16,435 nucleotides of DNA from an uncultured Johnsonella sp. (GTDB taxonomy: Bacteria; Bacillota; Clostridia; Lachnospirales; Lachnospiraceae). Of the stretch, positions 7,663 through 14,341 are shown in pieces (position 1 is the stretch's first letter; every line of letters begins with the position of its first letter). The stretch lies in NCBI GenBank assembly GCA_905373785.1, contig CAJPUK010000038.1, positions 1 to 16,435 of the forward strand. The letters are read 5' to 3'. The notes beneath the pieces are model-generated. The model was given only the letters and a program-made list of their open reading frames with translations, searched no databases and was not told where the DNA came from. Position numbers and translations under genes: made by a program.

Positions 7663-8053
7663 AGATGTTAAAAATAAATTTGTAAAAAGAAGTGTTATGT
7701 ATTTTTGTATAAGTATGTTTTGTGCTGTATTTGGAGGGATTTATGAAATATTCAGCCATGGAGTTTATTCAAATTACATGATGTATGCCTTTTTATTTCC
7801 GCTTATCGGGGGTACTTTATATAATTTGATTTTATACTGCTTTTCAAGATTAAGTCTGCAAAGAGGACTTTCTTTGATATTCTATAATACAGGCATAGCG
7901 GCTCTTACTATAGGAAGTATAGTAAGGGGAATACTTGATATCTACGGTACGGATAATATATTGGTAAATGTATACCGGTATGCAGGTGTGATACTTGTTT
8001 GTCTGGGAGTTGTTTTCTATGCTGTTGATAGGAGGGGTCAACATAAACAATAG
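7643..8053 (+). CDS. Small four-helix membrane protein of unknown function
   Basis: The 136-residue protein starts with TTG at 7643, inside the last 20 bp of the phosphodiester glycosidase gene. The start is supported by AGAGGAG at 7626-7633 at good spacing. Four hydrophobic helices are visible at about 17-37, 46-67, 77-98 and 110-128. The termini are basic (NKDVKNKFVKR and DRRGQHKQ), which predicts both ends inside the cell. There is no cysteine pair, catalytic motif or known signature that I recognise. The overlap argues for co-translation with the glycosidase, and so for a role in the same envelope pathway, for instance as a scaffold or transport partner. That is inference only. Confidence 0.75.
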   Translation: MYTSVNKDVKNKFVKRSVMYFCISMFCAVFGGIYEIFSHGVYSNYMMYAFLFPLIGGTLYNLILYCFSRLSLQRGLSLIFYNTGIAALTIGSIVRGILDIYGTDNILVNVYRYAGVILVCLGVVFYAVDRRGQHKQ

Positions 8054-8098
8054 TCATAAATGCTTAAGCAGTAACAATTAATAGCAATAATTAAATAA

Positions 8099-8181
8099 AA
8101 ACACTCCCTATTTCAATCATACTGTAAAACTCACTTTATTAGCAGTGCTAAGTGCTAAAAAAATTTAAATAGGGAGTGTTT
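8099..8181. terminator. Long-loop inverted repeat, probable bidirectional terminator
   Basis: AAACACTCCCTATTT (8099-8113) and AAATAGGGAGTGTTT (8167-8181) form a perfect 15-bp inverted repeat separated by 53 bp. T-rich sequence follows the stem on both strands. It lies between the end of the plus-strand glycan operon and the end of the minus-strand sirtuin gene, where a shared terminator is expected. The long AT-rich loop, which holds the smaller palindrome-like TTAGCAGTGCTAA, is unusual for an intrinsic terminator and could mean a small degenerate element. Confidence 0.6.
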
Positions 8182-8262
8182 CTTTAACAGGCAGTACGCA
8201 AGAAATAGCTGTATAAGAAAAAATAGCTATTGTTTATGTTGTTAAGAGGGAGATAAAAACTC

Positions 8263-8973
8263 CTATAACATCTCCTCAAACACCTTACCTATGCTTTCGT
8301 TTATAACAAGGTTTGCTCTTTTATCGGCACTTGTGGCGGTTTTGTTGATAAGTACAAGTTTATTACCCCTGTAGTAGTCTATCAGACCGGCAGCAGGATA
8401 TACGACCAGTGAAGTGCCGCCTACTATAAGCATATCGGCATTGGCTATGTAATGAACCGCCTTTTGCAAGGTATCGGTATTTAGGCTTTCTCCATATAAA
8501 ACCACCTCGGGTTTTATAACTCCTCCACAATCACAATAAGGCACACAGTCAGCATTTAATACAGTATCAAGTCCATAACGCTTATGACATTTTAAGCAAA
8601 TATTTTTATCTATAGTTCCATGTAACTTTAATACATTTTTGCTTCCTGCCTGCTCATGAAGGCAGTCTATGTTCTGAGTAATAACAGCGGATAACTTACC
8701 TTCTTTTTCAAGCTTTGCAAGTGCCATATGTGCCTTATTGGGTTTGGCATCAGGGTAGAGCAGTTTTTCTTTGTAGAATTTGTAAAATTCTTTCGGATTT
8801 TCAAAAAAGAAATCATGGCTGAGTATGGTTTCAGGGGAAATGTAGTAGTCTCCGTTATAGATACCCTCTGCACTTCTAAAGTCCGGTATACCGCTTTCAG
8901 TGGATACTCCGACACCACCGAAAAATACTATATTATTGCTTTCTTGTATCATATTTTTAAGCTCGCTATTCAT
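8263..8973 (-). CDS. cobB: NAD-dependent protein deacylase (sirtuin)
   Basis: The 236-residue protein is a typical-length bacterial sirtuin, removing acyl groups from lysines with NAD+ as co-substrate. Motifs in order: GGVGVSTESGIPDFRS (19-34), a variant of the GAGxSxxSGIPDFR NAD-binding loop; TQNIDCLHEQAG; catalytic H118 in LHGT; zinc ligands C126 and C129 and two of C143, C147 and C149; then KPEVVLYGE and GTSLVVYPAAGL. The second zinc pair reads CVPYCDCGG, so ligand spacing may be CxC instead of the usual CxxC. An AGGAGGT ribosome binding site precedes the ATG. It is the last gene of the minus-strand series and has its own spacer containing a leader hairpin. Confidence 0.94.
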   Translation of the reverse strand: MNSELKNMIQESNNIVFFGGVGVSTESGIPDFRSAEGIYNGDYYISPETILSHDFFFENPKEFYKFYKEKLLYPDAKPNKAHMALAKLEKEGKLSAVITQNIDCLHEQAGSKNVLKLHGTIDKNICLKCHKRYGLDTVLNADCVPYCDCGGVIKPEVVLYGESLNTDTLQKAVHYIANADMLIVGGTSLVVYPAAGLIDYYRGNKLVLINKTATSADKRANLVINESIGKVFEEML

Positions 8974-8987
8974 AATGACCTCCTGTA

Positions 8988-9052
8988 TTAAGCATTTTGG
9001 TATAATTATTTTGCTAAAGATGCACTAAGTCCTGTTGATTAAAAAATGCTTA
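8988..9052 (-). promoter_or_regulatory. Possible leader hairpin upstream of the sirtuin gene
   Basis: TAAGCATTTT (8989-8998) and AAAATGCTTA (9043-9052) are a perfect 10-bp inverted repeat enclosing 44 nt, ending a few bases before the sirtuin ribosome binding site. In the transcript it would place a closed stem next to the Shine-Dalgarno sequence. The sequence differs from the leader family found upstream of ybaK, mgtA and hsdM. Whether it is transcribed is unknown. Confidence 0.4.
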
Positions 9053-9141
9053 GGCTGTACTTTGTACTGCAATAAGTTTGTATTTGTAAAATTAGTACGG
9101 TTGTTGATTTTTAAGATTTTTCCATAAGATATAGGATGCAT

Positions 9142-9274
9142 TAGTGTAGTGTATCATTGATATTCAATTAATATCAGCGATAGTAGAGTAACTTTCCAAT
9201 TTCTTTATTATCTTTATATTACAATCTATTGACAAAGTAGTAATAAGGTTAGATATCAACAATACGTTACACTA
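9142..9274 (+). repeat. 133-bp dispersed repeat, copy 2 (MITE-like)
   Basis: This is the second copy of the 133-bp family, in the same orientation as copies 1 and 3. The left end TAGTGTAGTGTATCATTGAT pairs with the right end, whose reverse complement begins TAGTGTAACGTATTGTTGAT (about 18 of 23 positions). A second internal inverted repeat, TGATATT/AATATCA, is near the left end. A perfect TTGACA is present as in copy 1. The flanks extend the symmetry to ATTAGTG/CACTAAT (9140-9276), consistent with a short AT-rich target. It occupies most of the spacer between ybaK and the sirtuin gene. There is no ORF. Confidence 0.8.
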
Positions 9275-9335
9275 ATTTACCAAAATACCGCTATATCTTT
9301 AATACAATCTTTATTTTGCACAACTTTCTGAGATA

Positions 9336-9815
9336 TTAAAGCGTATTATCCCAGTCCTTACAGATGTCTACCCAGTCCGTAAAACCTGAGCAGTCTTCAA
9401 GTTCTTTTATTGATAGCATTACAGCACTGTGATCATCACCGGCAGCAGGATAGACTTTATCAAAACGCTTTAGTGATATGTCAAGGTATACAGCTACATT
9501 GCTTTTAATTGCAAAGGGGCAGACGCCTCCGGGTGAGTGTCCTATAAAGTCTTCTACCTGTTCAAAGGGAATCATTTTCATCTTTTGAGAGAATAAGCCT
9601 TTGTACTTTTTGTTATCAACCTTTGCATCTCCGGCAGTAACTATAAGTATGGGCTCATCTTTTAATAAAAATGATAAGGTCTTTGCTATTTGGCAAGGTC
9701 TGGTTCCGACTGCCTTAGCCGCCTCTTCTACTGTGGCACTTGATTTATCAAAGACAAGAATTCTATCTTCCATGTTAATACTCTTAAAATACTCTTCTAC
9801 ATTAAAAAAACTCAT
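9336..9815 (-). CDS. ybaK: YbaK/EbsC-family aminoacyl-tRNA deacylase-like protein
   Basis: The 159-residue single-domain protein belongs to the YbaK/ProX editing superfamily, which clears mischarged tRNAs such as Cys-tRNA(Pro) or Ala-tRNA(Pro). Supporting features are the conserved lysine K45 in QIAKTLSFLL, LIVTAGDAKVDNKKYK, and the active-site loop GHSPGGVCPFAI, followed by VYLDISLKRFDKVYPAAG. It acts in the cytoplasm. The exact tRNA specificity within the superfamily cannot be decided by eye. The ATG at 9813-9815 has AAAGGGG upstream. Its leader contains a copy of the family 2 promoter/leader element, whose conserved CUCCUUU can pair with this AAAGGGG (seven pairs, one G-U). Confidence 0.85.
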   Translation of the reverse strand: MSFFNVEEYFKSINMEDRILVFDKSSATVEEAAKAVGTRPCQIAKTLSFLLKDEPILIVTAGDAKVDNKKYKGLFSQKMKMIPFEQVEDFIGHSPGGVCPFAIKSNVAVYLDISLKRFDKVYPAAGDDHSAVMLSIKELEDCSGFTDWVDICKDWDNTL

Positions 9816-9907
9816 GTAAAACCCCTTTACACTATATTTATATCAATATTCAACTTTCATGGTATAAGTTGTGATGAATATTTCGAATTTAATATTTAAT
9901 TCCAAAA

Positions 9908-10036
9908 TACATAAATTAAGTTCTTTGTCATAATACAATTATCAAAAAAATGTTATTGCTAACAAAGGAGATCTATACCAAGTCTATTATAACACAAAAC
10001 AGCGATAATAAGCTGTCTTTAGTTGATTGTATCAGG
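9908..10036 (-). promoter_or_regulatory. Shared promoter/leader element, ybaK copy
   Basis: This is one of three related copies of about 128 bp (others at 13822 and 14123), pointing at ybaK 92 bp downstream. Read on the minus strand it has TGAT-ACA-ATCA (10024-10034), then the extended -10 TGTTATAAT (TATAAT at 9986-9991), then a predicted transcription start near 9979. The leader that follows contains the conserved CUCCUUUGUUA and can fold into a 5'-terminal hairpin: 9969-9979 pairs imperfectly with 9908-9918, and CTTTGTTA (9960-9967) pairs at all 8 positions, one G-U, with 9923-9930. A U7 run lies in the loop. There is no ORF. The rest of spacer 9816-10208 is AT-rich without other recognisable features. 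Confidence 0.7.
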
Positions 10037-10208
10037 ACTATAAAAGTATCTGCAAAATACAATATATCCATAATTTAAAATAGTATAAGTCGTTTGAAAT
10101 ATTGAACTTAAAAAGAACTAATCTTACTTTGTATATGGGAATGTATATTAAAATTTTAGCATATATAAAATATTTGTGGATCTTATGCAGTTATATGATA
10201 GGTCTATG

Positions 10209-10955
10209 CTACGGCTTTCTTTCAAATACATATTCGCTGTCACTGCTTAAATCCTCACGAAAATGATATCCCATACTGTTAAAATCATATAACTGTTCAG
10301 GCTTTTGTATATTTTTCTCTGCCATATATCTTACCATTTCACCACGAGCCATCTTGGCATAAGTTCCCTTGGAGACTAATTTATCACCTGATTTTTCACA
10401 AAATGTAACACTAATATACCTGTTATCTGAAGTCAGGTATTTTTCTATGCACTTTGAATACTCCTTTGAAGCCAAATTAATGATTATACCGTCATCATCT
10501 TTAAGGACATCATAGAGTCTGTTGCCCCATAAATCATATAAATCCTTATGGTTATTTATAGAAGCCTTTGCCTGCATTTCAAGCCTATAGGAACATACGC
10601 CGTCCATAGGTCTTAAGACACCGTAAAATGCGGACAGTATACGCAAATGTTTTTTGACATAGTCGATTTGGCTGTGTTCAAATACCTGTGGCGACATATG
10701 TTGGTAGGCTATGCCTTCATAGGCAAAAAGAGCCGGTGTCAGGTTCTTTCTAAGATTCATAGTTTGTATTCTTTCTATATTTTGTTTAACTATCTTATCA
10801 TTGCAATTCCAAAGTTTTTTTAGTTCAGCTTCAGAAAGAGTTCGTAGCCATGACAAGATCTCTTCACTTTGATCAATAAAGACAGGCAGATCCTCGGCTA
10901 AAAAAGTGTCGTTATCCGTTTTCATTTTCTTGGTTGGTGAAAGTATTATTTTCAT
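10209..10955 (-). CDS. yaaA: Peroxide stress protein YaaA family
   Basis: The 248-residue protein matches the YaaA (DUF328) family in length and motifs: ILSPTKKM at the N-terminus, RILSAFYGVLRPMDGVCSYRLEM in the middle, LWGNRLYDVL, INLASKEYSK, and AKMARGEMVRYM near the end. E. coli YaaA is induced by OxyR and limits damage from H2O2 by lowering free iron; the same role is likely but not proven here. It starts at ATG 10953-10955 with AAAGGA upstream at acceptable spacing. Its neighbours are a 133-bp repeat upstream and the ybaK leader element downstream. It is probably transcribed alone. Confidence 0.9.
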   Translation of the reverse strand: MKIILSPTKKMKTDNDTFLAEDLPVFIDQSEEILSWLRTLSEAELKKLWNCNDKIVKQNIERIQTMNLRKNLTPALFAYEGIAYQHMSPQVFEHSQIDYVKKHLRILSAFYGVLRPMDGVCSYRLEMQAKASINNHKDLYDLWGNRLYDVLKDDDGIIINLASKEYSKCIEKYLTSDNRYISVTFCEKSGDKLVSKGTYAKMARGEMVRYMAEKNIQKPEQLYDFNSMGYHFREDLSSDSEYVFERKP

Positions 10956-11061
10956 AAATAAAGTCCTTTGTATTAAAATAGTGGATGTATCAGTTTATCT
11001 TTACTGCCTGCAATTTTCGTATATACCGGGTGCCGAATTCCTTAAATCCCATCCGTTTACC

Positions 11062-11194
11062 TAGAGTAATATATCATTGACATTTAATTAATATCAGCAA
11101 CAGTAAAGTGAATCTCAATTCACTTTATTATGAAATTGTCACAATCTACTAATAAAGCAGCAATAGGGCTAAACATCAACGATATACTACACCG
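11062..11194 (+). repeat. 133-bp dispersed repeat, copy 3 (MITE-like, diverged)
   Basis: This third copy has exactly the same 133-bp length and orientation as the other two but has diverged more, especially in the centre. TATCATTGACATTTAATT and AATATCAGCAA on the left and the CATCAAC..ATACTACAC end on the right are still aligned. The right terminus read backwards is CGGTGTAGTATAT, matching the left terminus of copy 1. The internal TTGACA is lost. It lies between the 3' end of mgtA and the start of yaaA. The remainder of that spacer (10956-11061, 11195-11232) shows no clear terminator or promoter. Confidence 0.75.
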
Positions 11195-11232
11195 ATTATA
11201 ATAGACTCAACAACAATGTTCTTTATAATAGT

Positions 11233-13797
11233 TTATTTCACGGAAAACGAATTATGTTTGTAGAAACTCTTTTTTAATATCTCAGCAGTTAATGCATATA
11301 GGAGTGAAACACCAAGTAAAGCCATCAGGGCATTGATAGGTATGCTTACCAATCCCAGATATGAATTTATCGGGCTGTATATAATCACCGGTAAAAATAT
11401 AGCTACACCCACTATAGCTATCAATAATCTATTGCTTGGCTTACTGACTAAGACCGGTCTTGCCGTTCTGACTATAAGCATTACAACTATAGCGGAAATA
11501 ATAGACTCTAACATCCAGCCTGTATGGAATAATCCTTCATTTGACCTAAAAATAAAGAGCAATACCGCAAAAGTTATATAGTCGAATACCGAAGAAATAA
11601 TACCAAACAAAACCATGAATTTCTTTATAAACTTCATGTCCCATTTAACAGGACTCTTTAGCCAGTCTTCATCAACCGAGTCTGAGGCAATTTGCAGTGA
11701 GGGGAAATCTGTCAGCAGATTTGTTAAAAGAATCTGCTTAGGTAATAAAGGTAGAAAATTCAAAAAGAGGCTTGCCCCTGCCATTGAAAACATATTGCCG
11801 AAGTTTGCGCTCGTAGCTACAAATATATATTTCAAAGTGTTAATAAAAGTCCTTCTGCCTTCGTTTATGCCGGATATCAATACCTTTAAACTATTTTGTA
11901 AAAGTACGATAGAAGCTGCATCCTTGGCTGTATCTGCTGCTGTATTTACAGATACTCCGACATCAGCCTGCTTTATGGCAGGAGAATCATTGATTCCATC
12001 ACCCATGTAACCTACTATTTCACCTGCCTGTTTATAAGCCATAATTATTTTTTCCTTTTGATTAGGGCTTATCTCAGCAAAAATATCTATATCTAAAACT
12101 TTCTTATTCAAGCGGCTTAATGAATATGAATCCAAGTCCTCTCCCAACAAAATTTTTTCAGGATCAAGTCCTATTTGCCTGCCTATATTTTTTGCTATAA
12201 GATGGTTATCTCCGGTAATCATTTTTAGAGAGACCCCCAATCTATTCATCTCGGCAACAACATCCTTTATATCATCTTTTAACGGATCTATAAATAGTAG
12301 AAGACCCACGAAAACCATATCTTCAGCCTTTTGCTTTTGAATATCCATCTCATCTTCTACCAATTTATAGGCAAGCCCTAAAACCCTATATCCTTGACTT
12401 GAATACTTGTCAAATAAATCAAGTATTCGTGACTTGACCTCTTCAATGCCACCGCCGGTCTTATCTGAGTTTTCATAGGTTTTGCACACATTGAGCACAT
12501 TTGTTAAAGCGCCCTTTGTAACCATTATATTTTTGCCGGAAAAATCCCGGTCAGTTCTTACCATAACACTCAGAAGTTTGAATTTAAAAGAATATGGTAT
12601 TTCAAATAGTTTTGTATATTTAGAGAAATCATTTGTATTTGCATCTAAAATAGCGTTATCAATAGGGTTTACATATCCTTCCTGAAAATATGAGTTTATA
12701 GCTGCCAACTTATATATATTATCTGATTTTTTACCATTGCAATCTAAGGCAGCATCCAGCTTTACCTTTCCTTGAGTGATAGTCCCTGTTTTATCGGAAC
12801 ACATCACAGTCATTGAACCGAAGTTTTCAATAGCATTTAATTTCTTTACTATAACACCTTGTTTTGCCATTCTCTCAGCACCTTGTGATAAGTTTACACT
12901 TATAATAGCCGGAAGCATTTGAGGCGTTAAACCTACTGAAAGAGCCAGGGCAAACATAAAAGATTCCAAAAATGACTTATTTAAGACAATATTAAATACA
13001 AATATGAGACCAATTAATAAAGTTGTAATATGAAGTATTAAATTGCCAAAGTTTCTTATACCTTTTTCAAAATCCGTATCAGAGTCTTTTTCATCTAAAG
13101 ATGCAGTGATTTTTCCAAACTCTGAATCTTTAGCCGGATTTACTATTACTGCCTTACCTGAACCGCTTATAACATGAGTTCCCATCCAAAGTGAATTTTT
13201 CCTATTGGAGAGTGCGGTATCGACCGGTATTCTTTGTGGGTTCTTTTCAACAGGGAAAGTTTCGCCGGTTAAACTTGACTCATCCATTGAAAGAGAATTC
13301 TCTTCAATAAGCAAACAATCCGCAGGTATCATATCCCCTGTTTTCACATTTATAATATCACCCACTGTCAGCATCGCATTATCTATTTCTTCAAACTTTC
13401 CGTCCCTTAAAACAGAGGATTTTACACTTACAGAAGAAAGAAGTTTCTTTACGGCATTATTAGCCTTACTTTCATGGTTATAGCTCAAAAATGCGGAAAT
13501 CATAATAATTATTAGAATAATAATACCGTCAGAATAGTCTTTTAAGAAAATTGATAAAACCGCTGCAAAAATCAATATAATAATTATAGGATTTTTAAAT
13601 TGGTTTATGAATATCTCTATATTCGAAGAAGACTTTCTTTCTTCTAAAATATTTTGTCCGTATTTATCTATTCTTTCCTGTGCTTCACGACTTGATAAGC
13701 CATCTTCACCGGTGTTCAATTGTTTTAATATATCATTTAAATCATAAGACCAGAATTCTTTCATAATCTTCTTGTATGATAATAGGGTAATTATCAT
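11233..13797 (-). CDS. mgtA: Magnesium-translocating P-type ATPase (MgtA/MgtB type, P-III)
   Basis: The 854-residue membrane ATPase imports Mg2+ using ATP. It has the P-type landmarks: the actuator loop TGET starting at T177, the phosphorylated aspartate D335 in CSDKTGTIT, TGDN starting at T528, and the hinge GDGINDSPAIKQADVG from G599. Hydrophobic helix pairs lie near 65-105, 250-300, and in a C-terminal block from about 660. NLSQGAERMAKQGVIVKKLNAIENFG and FLPLLPKQILLTNLLTDFP are characteristic of the MgtA group, as against Ca2+ or Na+ pumps. The start is uncertain. ATG 13797 has AAAAGGAG only 3 nt away; ATG 13764 (MKEFWSYDLND...) fits family N-termini but has only a weak AAGAAG. A family 2 promoter/leader element lies immediately upstream. 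Confidence 0.93.
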   Translation of the reverse strand: MIITLLSYKKIMKEFWSYDLNDILKQLNTGEDGLSSREAQERIDKYGQNILEERKSSSNIEIFINQFKNPIIIILIFAAVLSIFLKDYSDGIIILIIIMISAFLSYNHESKANNAVKKLLSSVSVKSSVLRDGKFEEIDNAMLTVGDIINVKTGDMIPADCLLIEENSLSMDESSLTGETFPVEKNPQRIPVDTALSNRKNSLWMGTHVISGSGKAVIVNPAKDSEFGKITASLDEKDSDTDFEKGIRNFGNLILHITTLLIGLIFVFNIVLNKSFLESFMFALALSVGLTPQMLPAIISVNLSQGAERMAKQGVIVKKLNAIENFGSMTVMCSDKTGTITQGKVKLDAALDCNGKKSDNIYKLAAINSYFQEGYVNPIDNAILDANTNDFSKYTKLFEIPYSFKFKLLSVMVRTDRDFSGKNIMVTKGALTNVLNVCKTYENSDKTGGGIEEVKSRILDLFDKYSSQGYRVLGLAYKLVEDEMDIQKQKAEDMVFVGLLLFIDPLKDDIKDVVAEMNRLGVSLKMITGDNHLIAKNIGRQIGLDPEKILLGEDLDSYSLSRLNKKVLDIDIFAEISPNQKEKIIMAYKQAGEIVGYMGDGINDSPAIKQADVGVSVNTAADTAKDAASIVLLQNSLKVLISGINEGRRTFINTLKYIFVATSANFGNMFSMAGASLFLNFLPLLPKQILLTNLLTDFPSLQIASDSVDEDWLKSPVKWDMKFIKKFMVLFGIISSVFDYITFAVLLFIFRSNEGLFHTGWMLESIISAIVVMLIVRTARPVLVSKPSNRLLIAIVGVAIFLPVIIYSPINSYLGLVSIPINALMALLGVSLLYALTAEILKKSFYKHNSFSVK
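13776..13797. promoter_or_regulatory. Perfect inverted repeat overlapping the upstream mgtA start codon
   Basis: ATGATAAT (13776-13783) and ATTATCAT (13790-13797) are a perfect 8-bp inverted repeat with a 6-nt centre. The right arm contains, on the minus strand, the candidate mgtA start ATG, and the repeat ends 11 bp before the alternative ATG at 13764. In mRNA it would form a small hairpin between the strong AAAAGGAG and the second ATG. It could be a translation-control hairpin or a protein operator. Confidence 0.45.
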
Positions 13798-13821
13798 ATA
13801 CTCCTTTTCGGTTAATAAAAT

Positions 13822-13949
13822 GACATAAATCTAAATCTTTGCTATAGTGTAATTATCAGAAAAAAATCTAACAAAGGAGATTTATGCCATTTACATTATA
13901 ACACAAAGCAGTATTGATGAGGTAGAACTTAACCTATTGTGTAAAAAAG
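13822..13949 (-). promoter_or_regulatory. Shared promoter/leader element, mgtA copy
   Basis: This copy points at mgtA, 24 bp downstream. On the minus strand: a degenerate upstream palindrome (TTTACACAATAGG), TTTGTG followed by TATAAT (13895-13900, extended -10 TGT), and a predicted start near 13888. The 5'-terminal hairpin is the best of the three. Stem 1 pairs 13878-13888 with 13822-13832 (11 pairs, one G-U); stem 2 pairs 13869-13876 with 13837-13844 (8 pairs, one G-U); a U7 run is in the loop. The conserved CUCCUUU (13873-13879) is exactly complementary, over seven bases, to AAAGGAG of the mgtA ribosome binding site (13801-13807). That gives two competing folds. I saw no M-box (ykoK) Mg2+ riboswitch motif. 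Confidence 0.72.
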
Positions 13950-14025
13950 TTTTTTCAAAGTAGGTTACTGTACACGAGTGGTATATTCCTGTCTTTAACA
14001 GTTGTAGACATTGCAGTTGATTACT

Positions 14026-14077
14026 ATAAGCCAATAGATAGGCGTAAAATTTAACTAAGATTGTCTATTTGGCTTAT
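14026..14077. repeat. Hairpin midway between the mgtA and hsdM leader elements
   Basis: ATAAGCCAATAGATA (14026-14040) pairs with TGTCTATTTGGCTTAT (14062-14077) with one bulged base and one G-T pair, around a 21-nt loop. It lies close to the centre of the 173-bp gap between the two inverted copies of the family 2 element. It could be a regulator-binding palindrome, a small RNA hairpin or the remnant of an inserted element. No other feature or ORF was seen between 13950 and 14122. Confidence 0.5.
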
Positions 14078-14122
14078 TAATATGCTAAAATAAGATATGT
14101 TCTTATGATATTTTAAGAATAA

Positions 14123-14248
14123 CTTTTTGATACAATCAATTAAAGTTATCTCATCGGTGCTGTCTTGTGTTATAATGAGTATAGCGTAAATCTCCTTTGT
14201 TAAAATTTTTTTAACAATTATATTAGAGCAAAGATTTGGATTTATGCC
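14123..14248 (+). promoter_or_regulatory. Shared promoter/leader element, hsdM copy
   Basis: This copy is inverted relative to the mgtA copy and points at hsdM, whose ATG is 93 bp further on. It contains the palindrome TTGAT-ACA-ATCAA (14127-14139), the extended -10 TGTTATAAT (TATAAT 14171-14176), and a predicted start near 14183. Stem 1 is 14184-14193 with 14238-14247 (10 pairs, two G-U); stem 2 is 14195-14201 with 14227-14233. The loop carries U7. Relative to the mgtA copy, the tenth stem 1 pair changes from U-A to U-G, so pairing is kept. The conserved CUCCUUU can pair only partly with the hsdM GGGAGGAAA site. Confidence 0.7.
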
Positions 14249-14287
14249 TTTTTTATTGGATGAAATATGGAATTGTCAATGTTCATT

Positions 14288-14302
14288 ACACATTAAGTGT
14301 GT
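14288..14302. promoter_or_regulatory. Short palindrome upstream of hsdM
   Basis: ACACA (14288-14292) and TGTGT (14298-14302) flank TTAAG, forming a 15-bp near-palindrome about 40 bp before the hsdM start. It could be an operator or part of the hsdM leader. The evidence is weak. Confidence 0.25.
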
Positions 14303-14341
14303 GGTAGCTTTAAGTTAACTAATAAATCGGGAGGAAATGCA

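Noticed and set aside
13873..13903. AAAGGAG followed by ATG on the plus strand inside the mgtA leader element, as a tiny gene
   Set aside because: It encodes only MPFTL before a stop, and the ATG is not kept in the other two copies. The motif is better explained as the complement of the conserved CUCCUUU in the minus-strand leader.
13798..13960. M-box (ykoK) Mg2+ riboswitch upstream of mgtA
   Set aside because: The characteristic M-box conserved blocks are not visible, and the same sequence family also precedes ybaK and hsdM, which are not Mg2+ transport genes.
14297..14341. Longer HsdM starting at GTG 14297
   Set aside because: There is no ribosome binding site, and the extra 15 residues do not look like the family N-terminus. 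ATG 14342 has a clear GGGAGG.
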